Assembly (NCBI GenBank): GCA_016207465.1 | Contig: JACQPP010000096.1 | Coordinates: 1-12,562 of the forward strand | DNA length: 12,562 nucleotides | From: Methanobacteriota archaeon | GTDB taxonomy: Archaea; Halobacteriota; Syntropharchaeia; JACQPP01 | Direction: 5' to 3' | Shown: one piece after another, positions 1 to 5,718 of the stretch | Layout of the letters: every line of letters starts with the position of its first letter | Numbering within the stretch: the first letter of the stretch is position 1 | Made by a program: the position numbers and the translations under genes | Notes under the pieces: model-generated | What the model was told of the DNA's origin: nothing | Databases searched by the model: none | The model's input: only the letters and a program-made list of their open reading frames with translations

Positions 1-74
1 AGCCGGGCTTCGAGGGGCTGCTGGCCGTGGCGGCCCTCGGGGCCCTCGCGGTGTTGGCCGCCAGGAAGAACTGA
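1..74 (+). CDS. 3' end of a surface or secreted protein with a PGF-CTERM tail (partial)
   Basis: Only the last 23 codons and the TGA stop (72-74) are in the window; the frame begins with CCG at position 3. They read Pro-Gly-Phe-Glu-Gly, then a hydrophobic stretch LLAVAALGALAVLAA, then a basic end RKN. This tripartite form, PGF plus a membrane segment plus a basic tail, is the PGF-CTERM sorting signal that archaeosortase A processes in many Euryarchaeota, where the protein ends up lipid-anchored on the cell surface. The body of the protein is outside the window, so its function is unknown. It is convergent with the iscU-type gene, with 7 nt between the stops. The tail match is strong; archaeosortase itself is not visible here. 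Confidence 0.8.
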   Translation, partial: PGFEGLLAVAALGALAVLAARKN

Positions 75-81
75 AAAAGGG

Positions 82-516
82 TTACAGTGCGGTGGTGGCG
101 ATGCCGGAGGTCGCTGTTGGGATCTGTTCTCTCGGCTTCTGCTTGTCCAGGTAGTCCTGGAGGGAGGCGTGGAGGGCCTCGGTGGCGAGGACGGAGCAGT
201 GGATTTTCACCGGGGGCAGGCCGTCGAGGGCCTCGACGATGTCGCTCTTGGTCACCTTGAGGGCCTCGTCGAGGGTCTTCCCCTTGACCATCTCGGTCAT
301 CATGCTCGAACTGGCGATGGCCGCGCCGCAGCCGAAGGTCTGGAACTTCATGTCCTCGATGCGGTTGTCCCGGATTTTGAGGTACATGGTCATGAGGTCC
401 CCGCAGGTGGGGTTCCCCACGGTCCCCACGCCGTCCGGGTCCTGGATTTCCCCGACGTTCCGGGGGTTCCGGAAGTGGTCCAGCACCTTCTGGGAATACT
501 CCCCGATGGAGGTCAT
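82..516 (-). CDS. iscU: IscU/NifU-N type iron-sulfur cluster assembly scaffold
   Basis: A 144-residue cytosolic scaffold on which [2Fe-2S] or [4Fe-4S] clusters are assembled before transfer to apoproteins. All three ligand cysteines of the family are present: C38 in NPTCGD, C63 in FGCGAA and C107 in the HCSVLA segment, with the conserved D40 and H106 next to them. The N-terminus (YSQKVLDHFRNPRNVG) is typical of the family. The ATG at 516 is supported by a TATA box at 547-556, which puts transcription start a few bases before it. The last 15 or so residues (QIPTATSGIATTAL) extend beyond the usual fold and look disordered. No cysteine desulfurase, A-type carrier or Hsc chaperone lies beside it, so it is a single-gene unit. 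The neighbouring APS reductase is itself a [4Fe-4S] protein and a plausible client, but that is inference. Confidence 0.93.
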   Translation of the reverse strand: MTSIGEYSQKVLDHFRNPRNVGEIQDPDGVGTVGNPTCGDLMTMYLKIRDNRIEDMKFQTFGCGAAIASSSMMTEMVKGKTLDEALKVTKSDIVEALDGLPPVKIHCSVLATEALHASLQDYLDKQKPREQIPTATSGIATTAL

Positions 517-546
517 GGTTGCCTACTATAGGGGTGTGGCCCCAGG

Positions 547-558
547 TATATAAAGGTT
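547..558 (-). promoter_or_regulatory. TATA-box promoter of the iscU-type gene
   Basis: On the minus strand the sequence reads AACCTTTATATA. The TTTATA core begins 38 nt before the ATG at 516, so initiation about 26 nt downstream would leave a leader of roughly 10 nt. The same AACCTTTAT core occurs before the APS reductase and thioesterase genes. Confidence 0.65.
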
Positions 559-625
559 ACTGCCGTGAAATGCGTGAAAAGTATTATTTGGTCCACCGAT
601 ACCGCTTCTCTGGGTAGGAATCCCG

Positions 626-1390
626 CTATTTCCCTTCTTTATGGGGAGCGGGGGGTGAAGTGTGGAGGCCGCACTCCTTGGAGGTGGGGTCCTGTTCCCA
701 CCACCAGCGGCCCGCCCGGGGGTCCTCTCCGGGCTTCACCGCCCGGGTGCAGGGGGCGCACCCGATGCTGGGGTAGCCCCGGTCGTGGAGCCGGTTGTAG
801 GGGATGCCGTGTTTCCGGATGTGGTCCCACACCCGGTCCGAGGTCCAGTCGGCGATGGGGTTGATTTTCAAGATTCCCCCGTGGTCTCCGTCCACCTCCA
901 CCTTCCGGACCCCGGTCCGGGTGACTGCCTGGTCCCGCCGGAGGCCGGTCATCCAGGCGTCGAGGCCCGCGAGGGCCCGGTTCAGGGGCTCCACCTTGCG
1001 GACGCCGCAACACATCTTGCGGAACTCCACGCTCTGGTAGAAGAGGTTCATCCCGTGCTCGCGGACCATCTTCTCCACGGCGCCGGTCTGCGGGGAATAG
1101 ACCTCGATGGGAATCCCGTAGCGCCCCCGGATGGCGTCCATCACGTCGTAGGTCTCCTGGGGGAGGCGGCCAGTGTCCAGGGTGAACACCCGGGCCCGGG
1201 GGTCCTGGCGGGTCATGAGGTCAATGACCACCACATCTTCCGCCCCGAAACTGGAGGCGAGGGCCACCCGCTGGCCGAACCTCTGGAGGGCCCAGCGGAT
1301 GACCTCCTCGGCGGTGGCCCGGTCGAGGCTCTGCATCTCGGTTTGGCCCACCGGGGCCGGAGCGGCCCGGGGGACAGTGGAGGCGGCCAT
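626..1390 (-). CDS. cysH: Assimilatory APS reductase, [4Fe-4S] CysH type
   Basis: This 254-residue protein should reduce adenylyl sulfate (APS) to sulfite and AMP with thioredoxin-type electrons. It has the PP-loop ATPase-like nucleotide site SSFGAED at 46-52, LDTGRLPQET at 71-80, and the arginine/glutamine segment TGLRRDQ at 148-154. The tandem cysteines C127-C128 in CCGVRK plus C211 and C214 in CAPC are the four ligands that mark APS-specific enzymes; PAPS reductases lack them. The C-terminal ECGLH (239-243) carries the catalytic C240. The open frame continues upstream to 1663, but I chose the ATG at 1390 because a TATA box (1418-1427) lies 33 nt before it, and the upstream extension is low-complexity and overlaps the divergent promoter and gene. 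An internal ATG at 1336 is a possible shorter start. It is divergent from the ATP sulfurylase operon; no APS kinase is present, as expected for direct APS reduction. Confidence 0.93.
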   Translation of the reverse strand: MAASTVPRAAPAPVGQTEMQSLDRATAEEVIRWALQRFGQRVALASSFGAEDVVVIDLMTRQDPRARVFTLDTGRLPQETYDVMDAIRGRYGIPIEVYSPQTGAVEKMVREHGMNLFYQSVEFRKMCCGVRKVEPLNRALAGLDAWMTGLRRDQAVTRTGVRKVEVDGDHGGILKINPIADWTSDRVWDHIRKHGIPYNRLHDRGYPSIGCAPCTRAVKPGEDPRAGRWWWEQDPTSKECGLHTSPPAPHKEGK

Positions 1391-1417
1391 CAGTAGAGGT
1401 GTAGCGGAATCCCGGGG

Positions 1418-1427
1418 GATAAAGGTT
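1418..1427 (-). promoter_or_regulatory. TATA-box promoter of the APS reductase gene
   Basis: The minus strand reads AACCTTTATC, with TTTAT starting 33 nt before the ATG at 1390. The predicted leader is only about 5 nt. This spacing argues against the longer upstream starts of the open frame. Confidence 0.6.
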
Positions 1428-1447
1428 GGTTTCCTCCATCCATCCAA

Positions 1448-1464
1448 TGAGTAAATATTACTCA
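1448..1464. promoter_or_regulatory. 17-bp palindrome, candidate operator of the sulfate-assimilation genes
   Basis: TGAGTAA-ATA-TTACTCA is a perfect inverted repeat with 7-bp arms around a 3-bp centre. It lies about 20 bp from the APS reductase TATA box on one side and about 18 bp from the sat TATA box on the other, so it is well placed for one dimeric regulator to control both divergent units. It is AT-rich in a strongly GC-rich region, which makes chance occurrence less likely. No regulator gene is in the window, so the binding protein is unknown. Confidence 0.5.
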
Positions 1465-1481
1465 AGGTAATTATTTTTTGG

Positions 1482-1496
1482 AAAAATATTAATATA
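1482..1496 (+). promoter_or_regulatory. TATA-box region of the ATP sulfurylase operon
   Basis: AAAAATATTAATATA ends 15 nt before the first ATG (1512). A box centred near 1486 would make the transcript leaderless at 1512; a box at TATTAATA (1487-1494) would suit the second ATG at 1518 better. It heads the unit sat, PiT permease, TusA-like. Confidence 0.6.
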
Positions 1497-1511
1497 GCCT
1501 CTCCGGGAGCC

Positions 1512-2654
1512 ATGCCTATGCTGGCGACGGCCTCGAAGCCCCACGGCGGAGCCCTGGTGGAGCGCATCCTCCCGGCGGCCCGGGCCCGCAAATTGCTGGA
1601 GCGGGACATCCCCCGGGTGGAGCCCCCCCTAGAGGTCTCCCTGGACGCGGAGAAAATCTGCATCGGGGCCTACAGCCCCCTCACCGGCTTCCAGGGGGCC
1701 GGCGCGGTGGCCTCCATCCTGCGGCGCATGGAACTGCCCGGGGGGCTCCCCTGGTCCATCCCCATAGTGTTCCCCTGGAGGGAGGACTATCCGGAGGCTG
1801 GGGAGGTCCTGCTCACCCATGGGGGGGCGCCGTTCGCCATCTTTCATGTGAAGGAGCGGTTCCGCCTCGACCCCGGGCGGGTGGCCCAGGCAGTCTATGG
1901 GACCCGGGACCCCCAGCACCCCAACGTGGCCGACCTCCTCTCCTATGGGAACCGGTATGCGGCGGGCCCCGTGGAACTCCTGCGGCGCCTCCCCGCCGCC
2001 TACGGGGACACCGAGCTGAGCCCCCGGGAGACCCGCCGCGAGTTCCAGAAGCGCGGGTGGGAGACGGTGGTGGGCTACCAGACCCGCAACCCGCCCCACC
2101 GGGCCCACGAGTATCTCCAGAGGTGCGCCCTCGAACTGGTGGACGGCCTCCTGGTCCACCCCGTGGTGGGCAAACTCAAGGAGGGGGACTGGCCGGCGCG
2201 CGCCATCGTGCGGGGCTACCAGAGGATGATGGACGCGCTCTATCCCCGGGAGCGGGTCCTCCTCTCCACCCTCTCCATCGCCATGCGCTACGCGGGCCCC
2301 AAGGCCGCCGTCCATTTGGCCATCGTGCGCAAGAACTACGGGTGCACCCACTTCATCGTGGGCCGGGACATCGCCGGGGTGGGCAGATACTACGGCCCCT
2401 ACGACGCCCACCGGATATTCGAGGGGCTTGACCTGGGCATCATCCCCCTCCGGTTCCGCGAGGCCTTCCACTGCCGGGGATGCGGGACCACCGCCACCGA
2501 CCGCACCTGCGGCCACCCCCCGGAGCAGCGGGTGGAGTTCAGCGGCACCCAAATCCGCGCCTGGCTCCGCAGCGGCCAGCCGGTGCCCCCCGAGGCCATG
2601 AGACCCGAGGTGGTGGAGGTCCTCCGCGAGGAGATGGCCTCCCCCGGGCCATAG
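1512..2654 (+). CDS. sat: ATP sulfurylase (sulfate adenylyltransferase)
   Basis: This 380-residue enzyme makes APS and pyrophosphate from ATP and sulfate, the first step of sulfate assimilation. The signature QTRNPPHRAH (190-199) holds the QxRNPxHxxH active site that binds sulfate and ATP phosphates. GRDIAG (284-289) is the family's GRDHAG loop with Ile in place of His. A zinc-knuckle-like cluster, C321, C324, C333 and H335, matches the metal site of the Thermus and archaeal type. SGTQIR (344-349) followed by MRPEV (363-367) is the conserved end of the catalytic domain. There is no APS kinase domain. The ATG at 1512 is used here; ATG at 1518 is equally compatible with the promoter. It is divergent from the APS reductase and is followed after 10 nt by the permease, so it is the first gene of a three-gene operon. 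Whether the His-to-Ile change affects ATP handling cannot be judged from sequence. Confidence 0.95.
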   Translation: MPMLATASKPHGGALVERILPAARARKLLERDIPRVEPPLEVSLDAEKICIGAYSPLTGFQGAGAVASILRRMELPGGLPWSIPIVFPWREDYPEAGEVLLTHGGAPFAIFHVKERFRLDPGRVAQAVYGTRDPQHPNVADLLSYGNRYAAGPVELLRRLPAAYGDTELSPRETRREFQKRGWETVVGYQTRNPPHRAHEYLQRCALELVDGLLVHPVVGKLKEGDWPARAIVRGYQRMMDALYPRERVLLSTLSIAMRYAGPKAAVHLAIVRKNYGCTHFIVGRDIAGVGRYYGPYDAHRIFEGLDLGIIPLRFREAFHCRGCGTTATDRTCGHPPEQRVEFSGTQIRAWLRSGQPVPPEAMRPEVVEVLREEMASPGP

Positions 2655-2664
2655 GAGCCGTCCC

Positions 2665-3639
2665 ATGGTCCTGGAATGGGTCGTCGCCGGAGCCACCCTG
2701 GTGCTGGCCATCGCCATCGGGGGCAACAACGCCGCCGCGGCCATGGGGGCCGCCTACGGGGCCGCCATCCGCACCCGGCGGGAGGCCCTCCTCATCGTCG
2801 CCATCTTCTTCACCCTCGGCGCCATCCTCGCGGGCCGCGGGGTCACCATCTCCATCGCCCAGGGATACCTCGACTCCCGCCACCTCCAGGGGAACCTCCT
2901 CGTCACCCTCAGCGTGGTCGGCGTCTCCGCCTTCTTCATCCTCCTCACCAACATCCTCCGCTCCCCCATCGCCACCACCCACGCCACCATCTTCGCCCTC
3001 GCCGGAGTCGGCCTCTACACCACGAGCCTCCACGGCGACTTCTTCTTCAAGAACCTCGCCTGGTGGGCCGTCTCCCCCCTCCTCTCCCTCACCGGGGGCT
3101 ACCTCTTCGCCAGATACATCCACCCCCGGCTCCTGGAGCGCATCGCCGACCTCCCCAGCGAAGAGAGAATCAACCGCCTCCTCGGCCTCCTCGTCACCGG
3201 CTCCGGGGCCTACATCGCCTTCTCCATCGGCGCCAACAGCGTGGGCAAGGCCGTGGGCCCCGCCGTGGGATTCGGCTCCGACCCCCTCCTCATGGTGGCC
3301 CTCGGCGGCCTCGCCATGTCCGGGGGGGCCATCCTCATGGGCTTCCGCGTCATCCAGACCGTGGGCAAGGAAATCGCCGAAATATGCGCCATCCGGGCCA
3401 GCGGCGTCGAGGCCATCGCCGCCACCATCATCATCCTCTCCTCCACCCTCGGCTACCCCCTCAGCGTCACCCACACCCTCACCAGCAGCGTCATCGGCCT
3501 CAACTGCGCCAAACAGGGCTTCCGCGAGACCGTAAAAAGCAAGACCGTGAAGCGCATCATCCTCCTCTGGTTCATCGTCCCCGGCCTCGCCACAGGCATC
3601 ACCTACGGAATCCTGGCCATGGCCGGGATGAAACCCTGA
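2665..3639 (+). CDS. PiT-family permease, probably sulfate (CysP-like)
   Basis: An integral membrane permease of the PiT (PHO4) family, 324 residues, with the family's two inverted halves. The half-repeat signatures are GGNNAAAAMG (19-28) and GANSVGKAVGP (189-199); each is followed by a Ser/Thr-His motif (IATTHATI at 102-109, LSVTHTLTSSVIG at 266-278). In phosphate carriers these signatures contain an Asp (GxND); here the position is Asn in the first and Ser in the second. That loss, plus its place between ATP sulfurylase and a TusA-like gene, points to sulfate rather than phosphate. From memory, Bacillus CysP, a PiT-family sulfate permease, also lacks the first Asp and continues with a similar AAASMG stretch. 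A GGAG Shine-Dalgarno at 2654-2657 precedes the ATG by 7 nt. The family call is firm; the substrate is inferred. Confidence 0.85.
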   Translation: MVLEWVVAGATLVLAIAIGGNNAAAAMGAAYGAAIRTRREALLIVAIFFTLGAILAGRGVTISIAQGYLDSRHLQGNLLVTLSVVGVSAFFILLTNILRSPIATTHATIFALAGVGLYTTSLHGDFFFKNLAWWAVSPLLSLTGGYLFARYIHPRLLERIADLPSEERINRLLGLLVTGSGAYIAFSIGANSVGKAVGPAVGFGSDPLLMVALGGLAMSGGAILMGFRVIQTVGKEIAEICAIRASGVEAIAATIIILSSTLGYPLSVTHTLTSSVIGLNCAKQGFRETVKSKTVKRIILLWFIVPGLATGITYGILAMAGMKP

Positions 3640-3648
3640 CCCCACACC

Positions 3649-3867
3649 ATGGAGACCGCCGACCTGCGAGGAGTCAAGTGCCCCTACAACTTCATCAAGA
3701 GCAAGAAAATCATGGACCAGATGAAACCCGGAGACACCGTAGAAATCATCATCACCGACACCTCCAACCTCGACTACATCCGCGACTACGCCAAGAAGAA
3801 ACAGATTCAGTTCTCCAGCCGGGAGGAGGGCGGCGCCACCCGGCTCCAGGTGAAGAAGGAGGGGTAA
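3649..3867 (+). CDS. TusA-family sulfur carrier-like protein with a CPYN site
   Basis: A 72-residue cytosolic protein with the short beta-alpha-beta fold expected of TusA. DLRGVKCPYNF (5-15) carries the conserved Asp-Leu-Arg-Gly lead and C11, which in TusA holds the persulfide. The usual CPxP is CPYN here: the second proline is Asn14. KPGDTVEIIITD (26-37) is the typical second strand. It starts 9 nt after the permease stop, with no clear Shine-Dalgarno, and is the last gene of the sat operon. A role in carrying or sparing reduced sulfur during assimilation is plausible, but no partner (desulfurase, sulfite reductase, ThiS-like carrier) is visible. The second such gene at 7233-7487 shares the same CPYN site but differs in the C-terminal half. 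Confidence 0.85.
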   Translation: METADLRGVKCPYNFIKSKKIMDQMKPGDTVEIIITDTSNLDYIRDYAKKKQIQFSSREEGGATRLQVKKEG

Positions 3868-3922
3868 TCCGGACGACGAAACAGGCCCCCCAACGCTGAG
3901 GTTCACCCCGCTTTCCGCGATG

Positions 3923-3930
3923 CCTTTAAG
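3923..3930 (+). promoter_or_regulatory. TATA-box promoter of the DUF47-PiT operon
   Basis: CCTTTAAG lies 38 nt before the ATG at 3963 (counted from the first T). It separates the phosphate unit from the sulfate operon that ends at 3867. The rest of the 95-nt gap shows no stem-loop or T-rich terminator that I can support. Confidence 0.5.
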
Positions 3931-3962
3931 AACCTTTCCCCCCAGGTTTCCCACGATACACC

Positions 3963-4637
3963 ATGAGCGCAGATGAAAAACCCCGGGAGGGACGGGGCAG
4001 GGGAATGCTCTCCTTCCTCATCCCCACCGAGAAGCGTTTCTATGACCTCCTCTCCCGCCAGTCGGCGAAGGCCCTGGAGGGGGCGGAGGCCCTCGCGGAC
4101 CTGGTGACGAACTTCACCAGCGTCCCCGAGAAGGCCGCCCGCCTCACCCGCATCGAGAAGGAGGCCGACCAGGTCCGCCGTGAAATCAGCAGCGAGCTGG
4201 CCCGGACCTTCATCACCCCCCTGGACCGGGAGGACATCAACAACCTCAGCGTGGCCCTGGACGACCTCCTCGACTACGCCGAGGGGGTCTCCACCCGCAT
4301 CGTCCTCTTCGAGCTGGACCACCTCCCCCGGGAGCTGGAGCAGCTGGCCGCCCTCTTCCTGGAGTCGGTGCGCACCGCCCACCGGTCGGTGTCGGTGCTC
4401 CAGGAGCCCCGCCGGGCCCTGGAGGAGTCCCAGTCCATCCACCGGCTGGAGAACGAGGCCGACGCGGTCTACCGGGTCGCGGTGGCGAGCCTCTTCCGGG
4501 AGAAGGACGCCCTCCAGGCCCGGGACGTCGTCCGCATCCTGAAGTTGAAGGAGATTGTGGAGACCCTGGAGGATGCCTGCGACAAGTGCGAGGACATCGC
4601 GGATGTCATTGACGAGATTGTGGTGAAGGTCACCTGA
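3963..4637 (+). CDS. DUF47 (PhoU-like) accessory protein of the PiT transporter
   Basis: A 224-residue all-helical cytosolic protein of the DUF47 family, distant relatives of PhoU that are almost always encoded next to a PiT permease and thought to control it. Acidic metal-binding patches of the fold are present in two related halves: IEKEAD (64-69) and PLDREDI (86-92) in the first, ENEAD (163-167) and LEDACDKCEDIADVID (202-217) in the second. The usual family start, a hydrophobic segment before a Phe-rich helix, matches MLSFLIPTEKRFYDLL at 15-30, so the first 14 residues are an extension; the TATA spacing supports the upstream ATG. It is followed after 13 nt by the canonical PiT gene, with a strong Shine-Dalgarno just after its stop. 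Confidence 0.92.
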   Translation: MSADEKPREGRGRGMLSFLIPTEKRFYDLLSRQSAKALEGAEALADLVTNFTSVPEKAARLTRIEKEADQVRREISSELARTFITPLDREDINNLSVALDDLLDYAEGVSTRIVLFELDHLPRELEQLAALFLESVRTAHRSVSVLQEPRRALEESQSIHRLENEADAVYRVAVASLFREKDALQARDVVRILKLKEIVETLEDACDKCEDIADVIDEIVVKVT

Positions 4638-4644
4638 GGAGTGA
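4638..4644 (+). promoter_or_regulatory. Ribosome binding site of the canonical PiT gene
   Basis: GGAGTGA begins at the base after the DUF47 stop codon and ends 6 nt before the ATG at 4651. It is the clearest Shine-Dalgarno motif in the window and fits internal operon genes relying on it while first genes have almost no leader. Confidence 0.6.
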
Positions 4645-4650
4645 GATTGG

Positions 4651-5697
4651 ATGGTCGCGGAACTGGTGGCCATCGCCACCAACCCCCTGTTGCTTCTGAT
4701 TGTGGCCATCGCCCTCGTCTTCGACTTCTACAACGGGATGAACGACGCGGCCAACTCCGTGGCCACTGTGGTCTCCACCCGGGTCCTCTCCCCCCGGATG
4801 GCGGTCCTGTGGGCCGCCTTCTTCAACGTGGCGGCGGTGTTCTTCTACGGGACGGCGGTGGCCTCGGCCATCGGCAAGGGCATCGTCTCCCAGGAGGCCC
4901 TCGGGGGGGGCATCGAGTGGGTGACCCTGGCCGCCCTCCTGGGGGCCATCTTCTGGGTGGCCATCGCCACCCACCGGGGCATCCCGGTGAGCGTCTCCCA
5001 CTGCCTCATCGGGGGCCTCATGGGAGCCGCCGTGGCCAAGGCGGGGATGGGAGCGGTCCTCTGGGGGGGAGGCAAGGTCCAGTCCACCCTCCTCTTCATC
5101 GTCCTCTCCCCCTTCATCGGCCTCTTCATCGCCGTGGCCATGGTCCTCCTGGTGACCGCCGTGTGCCGGAACCTGCCCCGCCAGGGGGTCAACCGCGCCT
5201 TCGGCCGCCTGCAACTGGTCTCCGCCGCCTTCTACAGCCTGGGCCACGGGGGCAACGACGCCCAGAAGACCGCGGGAATCATCGCCTTCCTCCTCATCGG
5301 CACGGGGGCCCTCTCCCCCAAGTCGGAGATTCCCTTCACCATCCTCCTCATGAGCCACCTGGTCATCGGCCTGGGGACCTACCTCGGGGGCTGGAAGGTG
5401 GTGCGCACCATGGGGATGCGGGTCACCAAACTGCGCCCCTACCAGGGGTTCTGCGCCGAGACCGGGGGAGCCCTCACCCTGGCGGGCACCGCCATCGGCG
5501 GCATCCCGGTCTCCACCACCCACACCATCACCGGAGCCATCATCGGCGCGGGCCTCGGCTCCGCCCGCCGCCTCACCGCCGTCCGCTGGGGGGTCACCCG
5601 CAACATCATCTGGGCCTGGGTCCTCACCATCCCCATCAGCGCCCTGGTGGCCGCCCTCGCCTACCTGGGCCTCCGCGCCGCCGGACTCACGGCGTGA
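4651..5697 (+). CDS. pit: PiT-family inorganic phosphate permease
   Basis: An integral membrane phosphate:cation symporter of 348 residues, about ten hydrophobic segments. Both family signatures are canonical and keep the Asp: GMNDAANSVAT (29-39) and GHGGNDAQKTAG (198-209). Each half also has its Ser-His or Thr-His motif, SVSHCLIGG (114-122) and VSTTHTITGAI (287-297). It is cotranscribed with the upstream DUF47 gene, the common arrangement for phosphate uptake in bacteria and archaea. It differs clearly from the permease at 2665-3639, which lacks both Asp residues, so the two are likely specialised for phosphate and sulfate. The ATG is fixed by the Shine-Dalgarno at 4638-4644. Confidence 0.93.
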   Translation: MVAELVAIATNPLLLLIVAIALVFDFYNGMNDAANSVATVVSTRVLSPRMAVLWAAFFNVAAVFFYGTAVASAIGKGIVSQEALGGGIEWVTLAALLGAIFWVAIATHRGIPVSVSHCLIGGLMGAAVAKAGMGAVLWGGGKVQSTLLFIVLSPFIGLFIAVAMVLLVTAVCRNLPRQGVNRAFGRLQLVSAAFYSLGHGGNDAQKTAGIIAFLLIGTGALSPKSEIPFTILLMSHLVIGLGTYLGGWKVVRTMGMRVTKLRPYQGFCAETGGALTLAGTAIGGIPVSTTHTITGAIIGAGLGSARRLTAVRWGVTRNIIWAWVLTIPISALVAALAYLGLRAAGLTA

Positions 5698-5718
5698 CGA
5701 AATCTGCGGATAACATCC

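Noticed and set aside
74..81. Oligo-T terminator between the convergent PGF-CTERM and iscU-type genes
   Set aside because: On the minus strand it is only five T residues. That is too weak to call as a terminator.
532..544. Short inverted repeat GGGG-TGTGG-CCCC before the iscU-type start
   Set aside because: The arms are only 4 bp of G and C in GC-rich DNA and are likely chance.
1391..1663. N-terminal extension of APS reductase to an upstream ATG
   Set aside because: It would cross both promoters and the start of the divergent ATP sulfurylase gene, and its residues do not resemble the family.
2539..3954. Antisense open frame of 471 codons across the first PiT permease and TusA-like gene
   Set aside because: It is low-complexity Gly/Asp/Glu-rich sequence that mirrors the sense genes. 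No motif supports it.
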